Positions 21,991 to 32,843 of a stretch of DNA of 64,000 bases are shown piece after piece. Source of the stretch: Brachycybe producta. Lineage: Eukaryota > Arthropoda > Diplopoda > Playtdesmida > Andrognathidae. The DNA is taken from contig JAUPFP010000014.1 of assembly GCA_036925085.1 (NCBI GenBank), positions 3,103,501 to 3,167,500 of the forward strand, in the 5' to 3' direction. Below the pieces are notes generated by a model that did no database searches, was not told where the DNA came from, and worked only from the letters and a program-made list of their open reading frames with translations. The number at the start of each line of letters is the position of its first letter. The stretch's first letter is position 1. Position numbers and translations under genes: made by a program.

Positions 21991-22193
21991 ACAGGCAATT
22001 AGAAAACGGGATAAACAGACGTTGGCTCCGCCCTTTTTATGACGACCGGCAACTTATTGGTTGGTTATGTAGTCTGACGTCACATGCTCCGCCCTTTTCA
22101 ACGTCGAACCACATAACAAACCAATTAGAAGTTGCCATTCGTCATAAAAAGGGCGGAGCCAACGTGTGTTTATCCCATTTTCTAATTGCCTCT
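21991..22193 (+). mobile_element. PalA copy (loop forward), exact 9-bp target duplication
   Basis: Ends ACAGGC and GCCTCT, GAAAACGGG arm variant. The flanks CACTAGTTG at 21982-21990 and 22194-22202 are identical. This is one of the clearest cases for the 9-bp duplication. Confidence 0.95.
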
Positions 22194-22202
22194 CACTAGT
22201 TG

Positions 22203-22749
22203 TAGCAACAGTAGTTTGCCCATTTGTTGCTAGCAACACCTATGATACACATGTAGCAACTTCCATGAAACTTACTACTTCAAATCTTATTTCATTTTTG
22301 AAAGCAACAACCAATGAAAACAGTCGTTTACTTGTTTGATATCTTTAATTATAAAGCAAAAATCCTATGTGGCCTGCACATGCGCAGATTGTTCTGATCC
22401 TTTATCTTGCGCCATCTGAATCGATGATCCCAGGTCAATCCAAGCAATGAAGCATTCATTCCCTGCCTGAAAGTGGTTGCTTTCAACTACTTGGCATGTG
22501 CTGCAAAGCAACAGTCGACGCCACACATTCAGCAATTTCGGAGAAAACTGTTGCTTTTGTTTGCTATTATTAGTCTATAAGATGCAACAGTTGCCGTTTT
22601 GCGAAACTGTTCTTTACAACTGTTGTTAATGTGTTGCATTGTTAGTCAGCTGTTGGATGCATCGATGTTGCCTGATTAGCAAAATTCTGACATTTTGCAT
22701 TATTGCCGTTTGAAGAAAATCGCCTGATCTGAACCATCTACGAATCTTA
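22203..22749. other. Non-coding, GTTGCT and AGCAAC repeats
   Basis: Scattered inverted GCAACAG and TGTTGC motifs; no clean element limits and no gene. Confidence 0.45.
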
Positions 22750-22950
22750 TCTTAGAAATCGGGACATACAAAAGTTGGCTCCGCCCTTTTTATGACGACC
22801 CGGCAACTTCTAATTGGTTTGTCGTGTGGTTCGACGTTGAAAAGGGCGGAGCTTGTGACGTCAGACTACATAACCAACCAATTAGAAGTTGCCCGGCGTC
22901 ATAAAAAGGGCGGAGCCAACTGAAGTTCGTCCCGATTTCTAAATGCCTGT
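22750..22950 (-). mobile_element. PalA copy (loop reversed), left end lost
   Basis: It starts directly at TTAGAAATCGGGAC, without the terminal ACAGGC, and ends GCCTGT. The loop reads GGCGGAGCTTG, then TGACGTCAGAC. Confidence 0.85.
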
Positions 22951-23117
22951 CTATGAGGTAAGGTAATGAGTCTCAAAACCTCAAACCAGCCGCACTCCAA
23001 AAATCAGTTATGACGTCATTTCATTTTTGAGTTATAATCAGAAAATGAAAAGAAAAAATGAGTTTGACCGATAGTTTTGTTATTAATCCAGACATAAGTA
23101 ATGCTGACCACGTCATA

Positions 23118-23161
<44 letters not shown>

Positions 23162-23797
23162 ATCCATATTATGACCACCACCACCACCACCACCACAAAA
23201 AGCAACTACCACCCTCCCTCCCCCTCCCCCTCCCCCTAAAAAAACCATTTTAGAGAAAATTTCAATTTGAGAGAAACAGGGAGAAAGAAGAAGAAAAAAA
23301 AATGGCTCCCTTATATGTATGTATGTCCACATGTTATATATATGTAGAAAGAGAGAAGATATCAATCACCATTTCGATCAAGTTACCATCGAATTATTTA
23401 CGTGTTACCCCACCCCCACCCCTCAAAAAAAAAGTAAATGACATAGAGACTAGAAAAGCTCCCCAAAGCATCGGTCCAACCACCCAAATTTCTAATCAAA
23501 ATCGACCCCACAAAAAAAAACGTATATAGAAGAATATATTGGATGGTCACTTTTTATTAGAACACGTACAACATTTGGGGGGGGGGGGATAAAGGGAGGA
23601 CGGTAAGGGGGCCCTTTCCCCCCACTACCTTTCAATACTAAAAAAATTTCAAAAACAAAAAAAAAATGGAATCCGTGCGTAAAATACAATTTTTGTTTTC
23701 TTTTGACATGTTAATTCCATCTCTCTATTCTCGCCCTTCAGTCCCACACACCCCCTTAAACTGACCCAACTGGACCCTCCTAAAACCTCCCCTTTAT
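22951..23797. other. Non-coding, CT and CCA microsatellites
   Basis: (CT)n at about 23118-23162, (CCA)n at about 23175-23196 and a G run near 23577. No gene. Confidence 0.55.
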
Positions 23798-24002
23798 ACA
23801 GGCAATTAGAAAACGGGATAAACAGAAGTTGGCTCCGCCCTTTTTATGAAAAACGCAACTTCTAATTGGTTGGTTATGTTGTCTGACGTCACATGTTCCG
23901 TCCTTTTCAACGGCAAACTACACAACAAACCAATTAGAAGTTGCCGGTCGGCATAAAAAGGGCGGAGCCAACTTGTGTTCGTCCCGTTTTCTAAATGCCT
24001 GT
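23798..24002 (+). mobile_element. PalA copy (loop forward)
   Basis: Ends ACAGGC and GCCTGT, GAAAACGGG arm variant. The flanks CCCCTTTAT and CCCTTTTAT match at 8 of 9 positions. Confidence 0.9.
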
Positions 24003-25095
24003 CCCTTTTATTTCTATATTTTATTTTTTTTTTAGGAATATTACAAATTTTGAAATCTCAACTTATAACTTTTATGACAAAATTGCATTTTAAGTTTTAA
24101 ACAGTGATTTTTTTTTACTTTGACCAAGAACCCCCTTAGTCAAAGTAAAAAATGTTAATTTTGCACAATTGCAAATACAGACATACCTTGTTTAGCGTTC
24201 CTGAAAATTGTATCGTTAAAAAACGCGCATCAAAAATGTCCTTTTCTTATACCGATCTGCCTCAAGTTAAGAAATCTATCAAGCAGAAAACGCCCGACTG
24301 AAAACAGTTTCTCGAAATTAAATAATTTAAATTTATTTTGCCTTTTTTTCTGTCTAACTTTCTGTCAAATAATTAGAAAATCTATTTATTTTCTATTTGA
24401 CAGAAACTTATGACAGAAAAAAAGGCAAAATAAATTAAAATTATTAGAAAAATGTATTTTTCAGTCAAGTCAGCATTTTCTGCATGTGAAAAGGAAGTTA
24501 CCTAATTTGACTGGCTGAAAATAAACAGAAAACTGAAACTTCTTTCTGCCAAATAAAACCACATTTTATTAGCCAATAGGAAGGCGTCCTTAAAACGCAT
24601 CCATTCCTTTTCTATAAACTCAAAAATATCCTTGAAATGTTATCTGTGTTAATTGTGAAAAAATATTCTAACGCAACGGAAAGCAGAAATAATAGCTGAA
24701 ATTTTTATTTTTCATTTCTATTTTCTGCTTCTTTTCCAGTCATAACCAACATCGACCTAAATACATAAGAGGGCGCTACAAGCAACTTGTACCAAGTGAA
24801 TCAATCATGGAATAAGATCAATATCAGACCTATTCGTTCTGTGATTGGTCAAATGTCTGATTTCGTGCGTGTGACGCACAAGAAAACAACATTTTTGCTG
24901 TTCTCAGTGAATTTTTCAAAATTTAATAACAATAAACAAGGAAATATTTACATTTTGTATTATTTTTTATTATACATACTTTTAATTACAGGAAGAAAAT
25001 TAATTAAGTTTGCTAGAAGCTAATTTTTTCAAGGTAATTTGTTTTACTACACGCCTCAATATTAAGAAAATTATATTTCGTCAGAAAAAAGAGGA

Positions 25096-25098
<3 letters not shown>
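24003..25098. other. Non-coding, one small palindrome
   Basis: At 24321-24447, TTAAATTTATTTTGCC with TTTCTGTCTAACTTTCTGTC is mirrored by GACAGAAACTTATGACAG and GGCAAAATAAATTAAAA. The rest is AT-rich. AGGGCGCTACAAGC near 24770 is the only GC-rich spot. No gene. Confidence 0.55.
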
Positions 25099-25130
<32 letters not shown>

Positions 25131-25131
25131 A
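25099..25131 (+). repeat. Poly-G run
   Basis: About 32 consecutive G following GAGGAGGAG. Runs this long are hard to sequence, so the length may be inexact. It could form G-quadruplexes. Confidence 0.8.
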
Positions 25132-25304
25132 GGTGGAGATGGAGGAGAAGAGCCTCTTCACCAATGACGTCATTGTCCGAGTCAATCCTTTTACTCAAAA
25201 AAGCTAAAAGAAGTCGTTTCTAAACTAGAAAATGTCTTCTATTTGGATTATTTTGACGTCACTGCTTTTGCTCAACTGTGGATTGCAACCGTTTCTAGAC
25301 AGAC

Positions 25305-25672
25305 AACAGAATCATTTCTAAAGTTTCTGTTCGATTTGTTGTTTTATCGTGACGTCATTGATGGCTGAAAGCTGTTAAAAGTACAGGCTGTTAGAAATCG
25401 GAGAGAACTTCAGTTGGCTCCGCCCTTTTTATGACAAACCGGCAACTTCTAATTGGTTTGTTGTGTGGTTTGACGTTGAAAAGGGCGGAGCATGTGACTT
25501 AAGACTAACATAACCAACCAATTAGAAGTTGCCGGTCGTCCATGACAAGGGCGGAGCCAACTGAAGTTATTCCCGATTTCTAACTGCCTGTGTTAAAAGT
25601 ACAGCTTTTAGCCATCAATGACGTCAAAATTAACAAATCGAACAGAAACTTTAGAAACATTTCGCGGTTGAT
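25305..25672. repeat. Palindrome interrupted by PalA
   Basis: The left arm AAAGTTTCTGTTCGATTTGT with TGACGTCATTGATGGCTG (to 25382) is mirrored by CAGCTTTTAGCCATCAATGA and CGAACAGAAACTTTAGAAA at the right. PalA entered close to the centre. Confidence 0.75.
25383..25591 (-). mobile_element. PalA copy (loop reversed), exact 9-bp target duplication
   Basis: Left end ACAGGC, right end GCCTGT. The flanks GTTAAAAGT at 25374-25382 and 25592-25600 are identical. The CRE octamer is altered (TGACTTAA). Confidence 0.95.
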
Positions 25673-25820
25673 CTCACTCTGAATTAAGTTTATGAATTTA
25701 AGAAAACAAAAAACTAGAAAGTTTATTAGAAACTAGAATAGTTAGTGATAATGCTAAATTGCTTATTTCTTTATGTTTTAATATTTTTTTTTAAATAAAC
25801 TTTTTATGCTAATTTGAGAA

Positions 25821-26205
25821 AGCTCCATAGAAAAATACTTGTGTAAATTGCAAGGTAGATGGCGCCTGCAACCCCTCCATAGGGGTGGCCAACTACACTC
25901 GTGGCCAATTAGTTGGAATCGAATGCACCCTTTTAGCTCTAAAAGCGCCTCCAAAACAACCTTAATTATCAGAGCACGTGGACAAACTTATACCCAGAAC
26001 ATAATATAAGTGAAGAGAGAGAGAGCACGTGTAGAGGTAAATAGCGGATGACGCAAATTAAAAGTTTGCCACGTGCATAAAAAAAAGGAAGGTGATGAGT
26101 GTCAGCAGTACATTTCTATGGGAGGGAGGGCTAGTGGCGCCATTTTACGCTACACGGACAAAATAAATACATCTACGCGCATTCTTAATGCAAAGAAAAA
26201 CGTTA
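25821..26205 (+). repeat. RepJ copy 1
   Basis: A ~330-bp non-palindromic repeat shared with 55123-55460. It contains TTGTGTAAATTGCAAGGTAG, GATGGCGCCTGCAACCCCTC, CTAAAAGCGCCTCCAAAACA and CTTATACCCAGAACATAATA. The two copies differ by indels, mainly in a GAGAGA tract and a CACGTG-flanked part. Its tail (GTGGCGCCATTTTACGCTAC) resembles half of PalC. The family is unknown; I see no A or B box, so I do not call it a SINE. Confidence 0.75.
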
Positions 26206-26693
26206 AAATGTGTCAATTTTCATAAAATTGCCATAAAAGATTAACGATAATGATTATCATCATTATTTTAGCATATTCTAGTTTTTAAAATAAAATAATT
26301 CACTTTATAATAAAATCCTCTTTCTAAATTCGAATCTGTACACCTGTGTGAAGTTTTGTGATCACCCTGTAATAATCTGGTCAGAATAAAATTAAAACTA
26401 GAAGGGTCAAGAAAATCCACCCCATCATGTTTTTTTTTTAAAAATAGGAGGCTTTAAACCAATTAAACGGTTGTCAAATTAGGTCATTTGTAAGTTTAAC
26501 CCCCCCCCCCCCTTCCCTTCTCTGTGAAAAGTTCGATAAACTCATCTATAATTTTTATATGATTATAAAAAAAACACAAATTATTGGTATTCTTTATTAT
26601 TACAACGCCACCTTGCGTTATAAAAATGAACTCACCTGACTCCAAGGGGGCGGACATTGGGAGCGGGGTGAATCTCGTAAGATATGTCAAGCC
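26206..26693. other. Non-coding AT-rich
   Basis: A TAATGATTATCATCATTA hairpin near 26250 and a C run at about 26500. No gene. Confidence 0.5.
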
Positions 26694-27000
26694 ATTTGAG
26701 TTTTTATCCGCGTTTTACTACAGGCAATTATAAATCGGGACGAACTTCAGTTGGCTCCACCCTTTTTTTATGACGACCGGCAACTTCTAATTGGTTTGTT
26801 GTGTGGTTCGACGTTGAAAAGGGCGGAGTATGTGACGTCAGACTAACATAACCAACCAATTACAAGTTGCCGGTCGTCATAAAAAAGGGCGGAGCCAACT
26901 GAAGTTCGTCCCGATTTCTAAATGCCTGTCGTTTTACTGAATTTTCAGATTTTAATTCTATTCTGGAAATCCAGTCAAATGCGGATAAAAGATTCAAATG
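26694..27000. repeat. Palindrome interrupted by PalA
   Basis: ATTTGAGTTTTTATCCGCG at the left is mirrored by GCGGATAAAAGATTCAAAT at the right, with the PalA copy 26720-26929 between. Confidence 0.6.
26720..26929 (-). mobile_element. PalA copy (loop reversed), exact 9-bp target duplication
   Basis: Ends ACAGGC and GCCTGT. The flanks CGTTTTACT at 26711-26719 and 26930-26938 are identical. The loop carries TGACGTCAGAC. Confidence 0.95.
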
Positions 27001-27090
27001 GATTTCATTACGTACTGTATCTGCTGTGAATCTGGGTGAATCTTAGTGAATCTCGTACATGATTTTCTTCAATGTCGTTCCTCTCTCTCT
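27001..27090 (+). repeat. Dispersed repeat with GTGAATCT units
   Basis: CTGCTGTGAATCT, then CTTAGTGAATCTCGTA and ATGATTTT, recur at about 53660-53720, and part recurs near 26667. Limits are uncertain. Confidence 0.5.
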
Positions 27091-27540
27091 CTCTCTCTCT
27101 CTCATATATGAAAGAACGTGAAGATGTGGAAATGAAACGTCAATTAACATAATGAAACGGAACTTTCCTTCAGTGAATCCCACCCCCACCCCCCCTGAAT
27201 CCCCTTAGAAAATCCCCTCACCCACCCAACCACCCTTAATTCCGAAATTTTTATGACAATAAAAATTTCTCTTAAATCTGTTTTCATGAAAAAGCTAATA
27301 ATATAAAAACAATTCATTTCATTAAACGTATTAATTTATTATAATATTAAAAAAAGTAGAACAATCACTCCCCCCTCTCACATTTTTATATAAAAAATGA
27401 AGTGAAAAATCACGACCACACCCAAACGCACATTAGATTTAATTGATAGGACCTCCTAGTGGCGCCCTCTAACGAAACGCCCTCTTTGGAAACTGTGACC
27501 AATGGTCATCGCTTATATTAACAGCTGATTGTAAACTTTT
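27091..27540. other. Non-coding
   Basis: C-rich runs and a TAGTGGCGCCCTCTAACG motif near 27456, also seen near 7190. No gene. Confidence 0.5.
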
Positions 27541-28620
27541 GTTTTAGTATTTCTCTTTTTTTCAGAAGAGAAACTAGAAAAGTGTTTTTAAAAAACTAGA
27601 AAAGTGTTTTTAAAAACTAGAAAAGTGTTTTTAAAAACTAGAACGTGTTTTTAAAAACTAGAACGTGTTTTTAAAAACTAGAACGTGTTTTTAAAAACTA
27701 GAACGTGTTTTTAAAAACTAGAACGAGTTTTTAAAACTAGAAAAATGTTTTTAAAAACTAGAAAAATGTTTTTAAAAACTAGAACGTGTTTTTAAAAACT
27801 AGAACGTGTTTTTAAAAACTAGAACGTGTTTTTAAAAACTAGAACGTATTTTTAAAAACTAGAAAGTATTTTTAAAAACTAGAAAAATGTTTTTAAAAAC
27901 TAGAAAAATGTTTTTAAAAACTAGAAAAATGTTTTTAAAAACTAGAACGTGTTTTTAAAAACTAGAACGTGTTTTTAAAAACTAGAACGTGTTTTTAAAA
28001 ACTAGAACGTGTTTTTAAAAACTAGAACGTATTTTTAAAAACTAGAAAGTATTTTTAAAAACTAGAAAAATGTTTTTAAAAACTAGAAAAATGTTTTTAA
28101 AAACTAGAAAAATGTTTTTAAAAACTAGAAAAATGTTTTTAAAAACTAGAAAAATGTTTTTAAAAACTAGAAAAATGTTTCAAAAAACTAGAAAAATGTT
28201 TTTAAAAACTAGAAAAATGTTTTTAAAAACTAGAAAAATGTTTTTAAAAACTAGAAAAATGTTTTTAAAAACTAGAAAAATGTTTTTAAAAACTAGAAAA
28301 ATGTTTTTAAAAACTAGAAAAATGTTTTTAAAAACTAGAAAAATGTTTTTAAAAACTAGAAAAATGTTTTTAAAAACTAGAAAGTGTTTCAAACAACTAG
28401 AAGGAGTAGCCGCCCAATACATCATGTTGATTATCTTTTAAAATAAACTTTTTATAAACAAAAATTAAAAAATACCATCTGCTTAAAAGCTGAATTGGTT
28501 TTCAAACCGAAATAAAAAGTTTATTTTGAAAGATATCAACATGAAATTACGCTTAAGTGATTACTGATTAAGTTAGCCTTTCTAGTTTTGTAAAAACACA
28601 CATTCAACTTTCTCTTAACT
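27541..28620. mobile_element. PalD copy with a minisatellite in its left arm
   Basis: It begins with TTTTTTTCAGAAGAGAAACT and, after the 27575-28395 array, continues with AACTAGAAGGAGTAGCC, TTTTAAAATAAACTTTTTAT, AAAGTTTATTTTGAAAGATA and GCCTTTCTAGTTTTGTAAAA. This order is that of PalD, so the array is an expansion of its arm. Confidence 0.75.
27575..28395 (+). repeat. 20-21-bp minisatellite, about 40 copies
   Basis: The unit is GTTTTTAAAAACTAGAACGT, or the 21-bp variant in which AAAAATG replaces ACGTG. The order of variants (several ACGTG, one ACGTA, one AAGTA, then several AAAAATG) occurs twice, near 27780-27940 and 27940-28100. This is a higher-order pattern. The 123-codon frame with repeated KMFLKTR is an artefact. 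Confidence 0.9.
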
Positions 28621-29264
28621 TCGCACCTGAAAGAGATAACGACGACTAAAACAAGAGAGTTGGAGAGGTGTTTTCACTTTCAAACCACCTTAAGGGGGAG
28701 ATAGGGATACAGGGGGAGATAGGAGGAGGGTTAGGGGGGGAGGCTATATTTTATGGTCAGTCAATTAAAGCTGATTTTCAACTTTTCTTATCTTTACGTT
28801 TTTCCTTTTATTAATAATAACTACAGCCAAATTACCGACCATTTAATAAGAAATAAAAAGAGACGCCATTTTTCCTCTCTTCATTTTCCCTTTTTTTCCT
28901 CTTTTCTAATCTGAAATCGGTTTACAAACCAATTAAAAATAATTGCTACATTTACCGTTAAGATATAATTTAGAAATCGGGAAATGGACCGAACGAATCC
29001 CGCTTCTGAAAAAAATGATAAAATCATTAAAAAAATAACTGGAGGGTGTTGCGCGCGTTCAGTATCTAAGCTCTTTTTTTAAGCTGCTACTAAAAAAAGA
29101 GCTTTATATATCTATGAAACGCCGTTTGTTTAAAAGTACTATCAAATTGATCACATATTGAACTGGTAAATTGGTATAATATTGACATAAAAGGCGCTTC
29201 ATACCGTTTGCAAGTTCTTCTTGAGCTGCTTCAAAAGCGCTTAGAAACTGAACGCATCCCTCCG
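28621..29264. other. Non-coding
   Basis: G-rich runs near 28730 and AT-rich sequence. AATCGGG near 28976 is a short PalA-like fragment. No gene. Confidence 0.5.
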
Positions 29265-29690
29265 ACATGTCGACTTTTTCCAGAATTTCGACTTTTAATC
29301 TCGACATGTCGACTTTAAATCTCGACATTTCGACTTTTAATCTCGACATGTCGACTTTTAATCTCGACATGTCGACTTTAAATCTCGACATTTCGACTTT
29401 TAATCTCGACATTTCGACTTTTTAATCTCGACATTTCGACTTTAATCTCGACATTTCGACTTTTTAATCTCGACATGTCGACTTTTAATCTCGACATGTC
29501 GACTTTTTAATCTCGACATGTCGACTTTTTAATCTCGACATGTCGACTTTTTAATCTCGACATGTCGACTTTTAATCTCGACATGTCGACTTTTAATCTC
29601 GACATGTCGACTTTTAATCTCGACATGTCGACTTTTAATCTCGACATGTCGACTTTTAATCTCGACATGTCGACTTTTAATCTCTTTCAT
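29265..29690. repeat. 20-21-bp palindromic minisatellite, about 20 copies
   Basis: The unit is TCGACATGTCGACTTTTAA with an extra C or T. CGACATGTCG is self-complementary, so single strands can form many small hairpins. Some copies have TTTCGAC in place of TGTCGAC. It adjoins the PalH element 29690-29890, whose right side carries the same CGACATGTCGA motif. Confidence 0.9.
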
Positions 29691-29890
29691 TCGGCCATGT
29701 TAATTATGCCATGTTGTGCGCAACATACTCTAATAATAAAATTATTGCAAGCGCCCTCTTGTAGCAGCAATAATTTAATTATTAAAAGTATGGTGCGCGC
29801 AACATGGCCGAATAAAAACAAATTATAAATCGACATGTCGAGTTTTACAAAAAAAAAATCTCGCATGTCCTTTACAGAGTTCCGTACAAA
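29690..29890. mobile_element. PalH copy
   Basis: ATTCGGCCATGTTAATTATG and TTGTGCGCAACATACTCT are mirrored by GTATGGTGCGCGCAACATGG and CCGAATAAAAAC. Next come TCGACATGTCGAG and the edge motif GCATGTCCTTTACAGAG. The second copy is at 34655-34873. Confidence 0.7.
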
Positions 29891-30479
29891 ACTCATAAAT
29901 CTAACCTTTCAATTTTTCCTCCCTCCGTCAATCTCTCATCTTATCACCAACACCCTCTTCTAAATCCAATATGGCCGCCATTATAACACACAATCTCATA
30001 TATACAGCAATAACTTAAAAAAAGAACTCCCCCCTCCCCCTCTCTCCCTTTTTTAATATATTTTTTTTTCCAATTTTCTCTATTCATAAATAAATTCATA
30101 AAAATAAGAAATTAAGAACAGAAAGAAGAATGTTTTTCTCTCTCTCTCTCGTTCTGTAAATTATAAATATGAAAATCAAATTAATTTTAAAAAGGGGGGT
30201 GTGTGTTGTCCCCCCATAAATATTCTAGTGGTGGTGGTGGTGGTCAGATTATGAGTCACATGAGACAATAAATGACGTCACTTTCGTGGGTCCTTTTTGT
30301 GGTGACTCCTCTTCCTCCTCCTCCTCGTCCCCTTAGGAAATTAATCCATTATGTGATTTTGAGAACCAATGACGACGACGATGTTGTTCTCAACTAAAAA
30401 TCGTCGAAAACAAATTACGTAAAAAGCTTTTTTTTTACGTTCTGTTTCAATAGTATTAAATTAAGGGGAGAAAAAAAGG
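29891..30479. other. Non-coding, GGT and CTC microsatellites
   Basis: (GGT)n near 30229-30244, TCCTCCTCCTCC near 30312 and GACGACGACGATG near 30371. No gene. Confidence 0.5.
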
Positions 30480-30676
30480 ACAGGCAATTAGAAATCGGGA
30501 AGAACACAAGATGGCTCCGCCCCTTTTTATGACGACCGGTAACTTCTAATTGGTTTGTTGTGTGATTCGACGTTGAAAAGGGCGGAGGATGTGACGTCAG
30601 ACTAACATAATCAACCAATTAGAAGTTGCTTTCTTCATAAAAAGGGGCGGAGCCAACTTCTGTTCGTCCCGATTTC
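30480..30676 (-). mobile_element. PalA copy (loop reversed), right end lost
   Basis: Left end ACAGGC. It stops at CCCGATTTCC without the terminal GCCTGT. The loop carries TGACGTCAGAC. Confidence 0.85.
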
Positions 30677-30889
30677 CGACAAACGGCTTGATTAGTTGCT
30701 TTGTTAGAAAATGTCATAAAAAGTCTCTTCAGAAGTTGAACACGTGCAACTCATGAGTCTCAACAATTAGTCGAAAAGAAAGTTTTATCAAGTTGCACGT
30801 TGCATATCAGACTATAAACAAAGAAGTTGCATGTCACATTGCAAGTTTTATTGCATTAAAGTTTCATCGAAAGTTCCTAGTGTGATAGG
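30677..30889. other. Non-coding, AAGTTGC motifs
   Basis: AAGTTGCACG, GAAGTTGCATG and similar words recur; a short old repeat with unclear limits. Confidence 0.4.
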
Positions 30890-31700
30890 TTCTAAAACAC
30901 AGCCCAATAGCTCTCCTAGTTTCTAAAACACATCCAATTTACTCTCCTAGTTTCTAAAACAGATCCAATTACTCTCCTAGTTTCTAAAACACGAAATTTA
31001 CTCTCCTAGTATCTAAAACACGAAATTTACTCTCCTAGTATCTAAAACACGAAATTTACTCTCCTAGTATCTAAAACAGATCCATTTACTCTCCTAGTAT
31101 CTAAAACAGATCCGATTACTCTCCTAGTTTCTAAAACAGATCCATTTACTCTCCTAGTTTCTAAAACACACGAAATTTACTCTCCTAGTTTCTAAAACAC
31201 ACGAAATTTACTCTCCTAGTTTCTAAAACACACGAAATTTACTCTCCTAGTTTCTAAAACACACGAAATTTACTCTCCTAGTTTCTAAAACACACGAAAT
31301 TTACTCTCCTAGTTTCTAAAACACACGAAATTTACTCTCCTAGTTTCTAAAACACACGAAATTTACTCTCCTAGTTTCTAAAACACACGAAATTTACTCT
31401 CCTAGTTTCTAAAACACACGAAATTTACTCTCCTAGTTTCTAAAACACACGAAATTTACTCTCCTAGTTTCTAAAACACACGAAATTTACTCTCCTAGTT
31501 TCTAAAACACACGAAATTTACTCTCCTAGTTTCTAAAACACACGAAATTTACTCTCCTAGTTTCTAAAACACACGAAATTTACTCTCCTAGTTTCTAAAA
31601 CAAATCCAATAACGTTTCTAGTTTCTAAAACACATCCATTTACTCTCCTAGTTTCTAAAACATCCATTTACTCTTCTAGTTTCTAAAACACTTTCAATTT
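30890..31700 (-). repeat. 29-31-bp minisatellite, about 26 copies
   Basis: The unit is TCTCCTAGTTTCTAAAACAC followed by ACGAAATTTAC. Some 14 successive 31-bp copies from about 31146 to 31590 are essentially identical. Earlier copies are more variable (ATCCAATTAC or ATCCATTTAC). CTAGTTTCTAAAACAC is the arm of PalD read in the opposite sense to the 27.6-kb array. The near identity indicates recent growth. Confidence 0.9.
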
Positions 31701-32121
31701 CTTCTTAAAAAGTTGTTTTCAAAATAGAAAATAAGAGACGTGAAATAACTGTTTAAATGTAGTAAATTTTAAAAGATTTTCTTTCTTTCTTTCTTCCAAT
31801 TGATTGAAAAATGGAGTTTAAAAAAGATTGCATTTTAATCCGCAGATCAAACGAAATAAAAGAGGGGGGGGGGGGGGGAAGGATGGGTAATTCCTACTCT
31901 CTACCCCCAGCCCCTCGCCCCCCCCTCCCCCCACACACTCAATACCCTCCCTCCTCCTCCTCCTACAATGTGATCTTGGTTTAATAATGTATAAGGAAGA
32001 GATAAAAAGGAATCAAATCTAGTTTAAATTGGCACTTAAAACAAAAACCTCAAGAAACATCGCGACCCAATCTGCGCGTGCGTACAAGGAACTAAGAATC
32101 ATTCAAGTATTATGTCCATAG
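31701..32121. other. Non-coding
   Basis: A G run near 31865, C-rich runs near 31915-31965 and the target-site sequence of PalA 32131. No gene. Confidence 0.5.
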
Positions 32122-32130
32122 GTGGCGCTT

Positions 32131-32337
32131 ACAAGCATTTAGAAATTGGGACGAACTTCAGTTGGCTCCGCCCTTTTTATAACGACCGGCAACTTCTAAT
32201 TGGTTGGTTATGTTGTCTGACGTAACATGCTCCGCCCCTTTTCAACGTCAAACCACACAACAAACCAATTAGAAGTTCCCGGTCGTCATAAAAAGGGCGG
32301 AGCCAACTTGTGTTCGTCCCGATTTCTAATTGCCTGT
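32131..32337 (+). mobile_element. PalA copy (loop forward), exact 9-bp target duplication
   Basis: Ends ACAAGC and GCCTGT. The flanks GTGGCGCTT at 32122-32130 and 32338-32346 are identical. The CRE is altered to TGACGTAA. Confidence 0.95.
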
Positions 32338-32724
32338 GTGGCGCTTTTGGTACGTCATACCTTTGATCTGTGAGGCCGCCGCCGAGTGAAAACGCCGCCT
32401 GGCCTTTTTTTAAAAACAAAAACCGCCGCCGATATGTGACTGGCGGCCGCCGAATTCAATTATTTTTTTCGTTGCTTTTGTTACAAAAACAAAAGTTGCC
32501 GGTCGTCATAAAAAGGGCGGAGCCAACTTGTGTTCGTCCCGATTTCTAATTGCCTGTGTGGCGCTTTTGGTACGTCATACCTTTGATCTGTGAGGCCGCC
32601 GCCGGTGTTTTTGAAGCTGAAAACGCCGCCGCCTTTTTTTTAAAAACAAAAACCGCCGCCGATATGTGACTGGCGGCCGCCGAATTTAATAATTTTTTTT
32701 CGTTGCTTTTGTTACAAAAACAAA
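32274..32724 (+). repeat. ~220-bp tandem duplication joining half a PalA to GCC-rich flank
   Basis: The segment from GGTCGTCATAAAAAGGGCGG (32281, again at 32501) to GTTACAAAAACAAA (ends near 32493 and 32724) is present twice with minor differences. Each unit holds the right third of PalA and a GAGGCCGCCGCCG and GGCGGCCGCCGAATT flank. The break therefore lies inside PalA. Confidence 0.85.
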
Positions 32725-32843
32725 CCATAGAATGAAACGATAATAATAATTTTATATTTATCAATTTTAATTTATATCGATATTTACTATATTCGATATA
32801 TAGATATATTAGATCGATATGTACAAGTCTCGCTTTCATAAAT

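Noticed and set aside
25821-26205. RepJ as a SINE
   Set aside because: No polymerase III A or B box and no poly-A or simple-repeat tail could be recognised.
28070-28441. 123-codon frame with repeated KMFLKTR, and the opposite-strand IFLVFKN frame
   Set aside because: Both are the 21-bp minisatellite read in frame.
29104-29828. Frames with MSRLKVE and MSTFNLD repeats
   Set aside because: They translate the CGACATGTCGACTTTTAA minisatellite on each strand.
31146-31590. Possible CRISPR-like regular repeat
   Set aside because: Units are contiguous with no variable spacers; it is a eukaryotic minisatellite.
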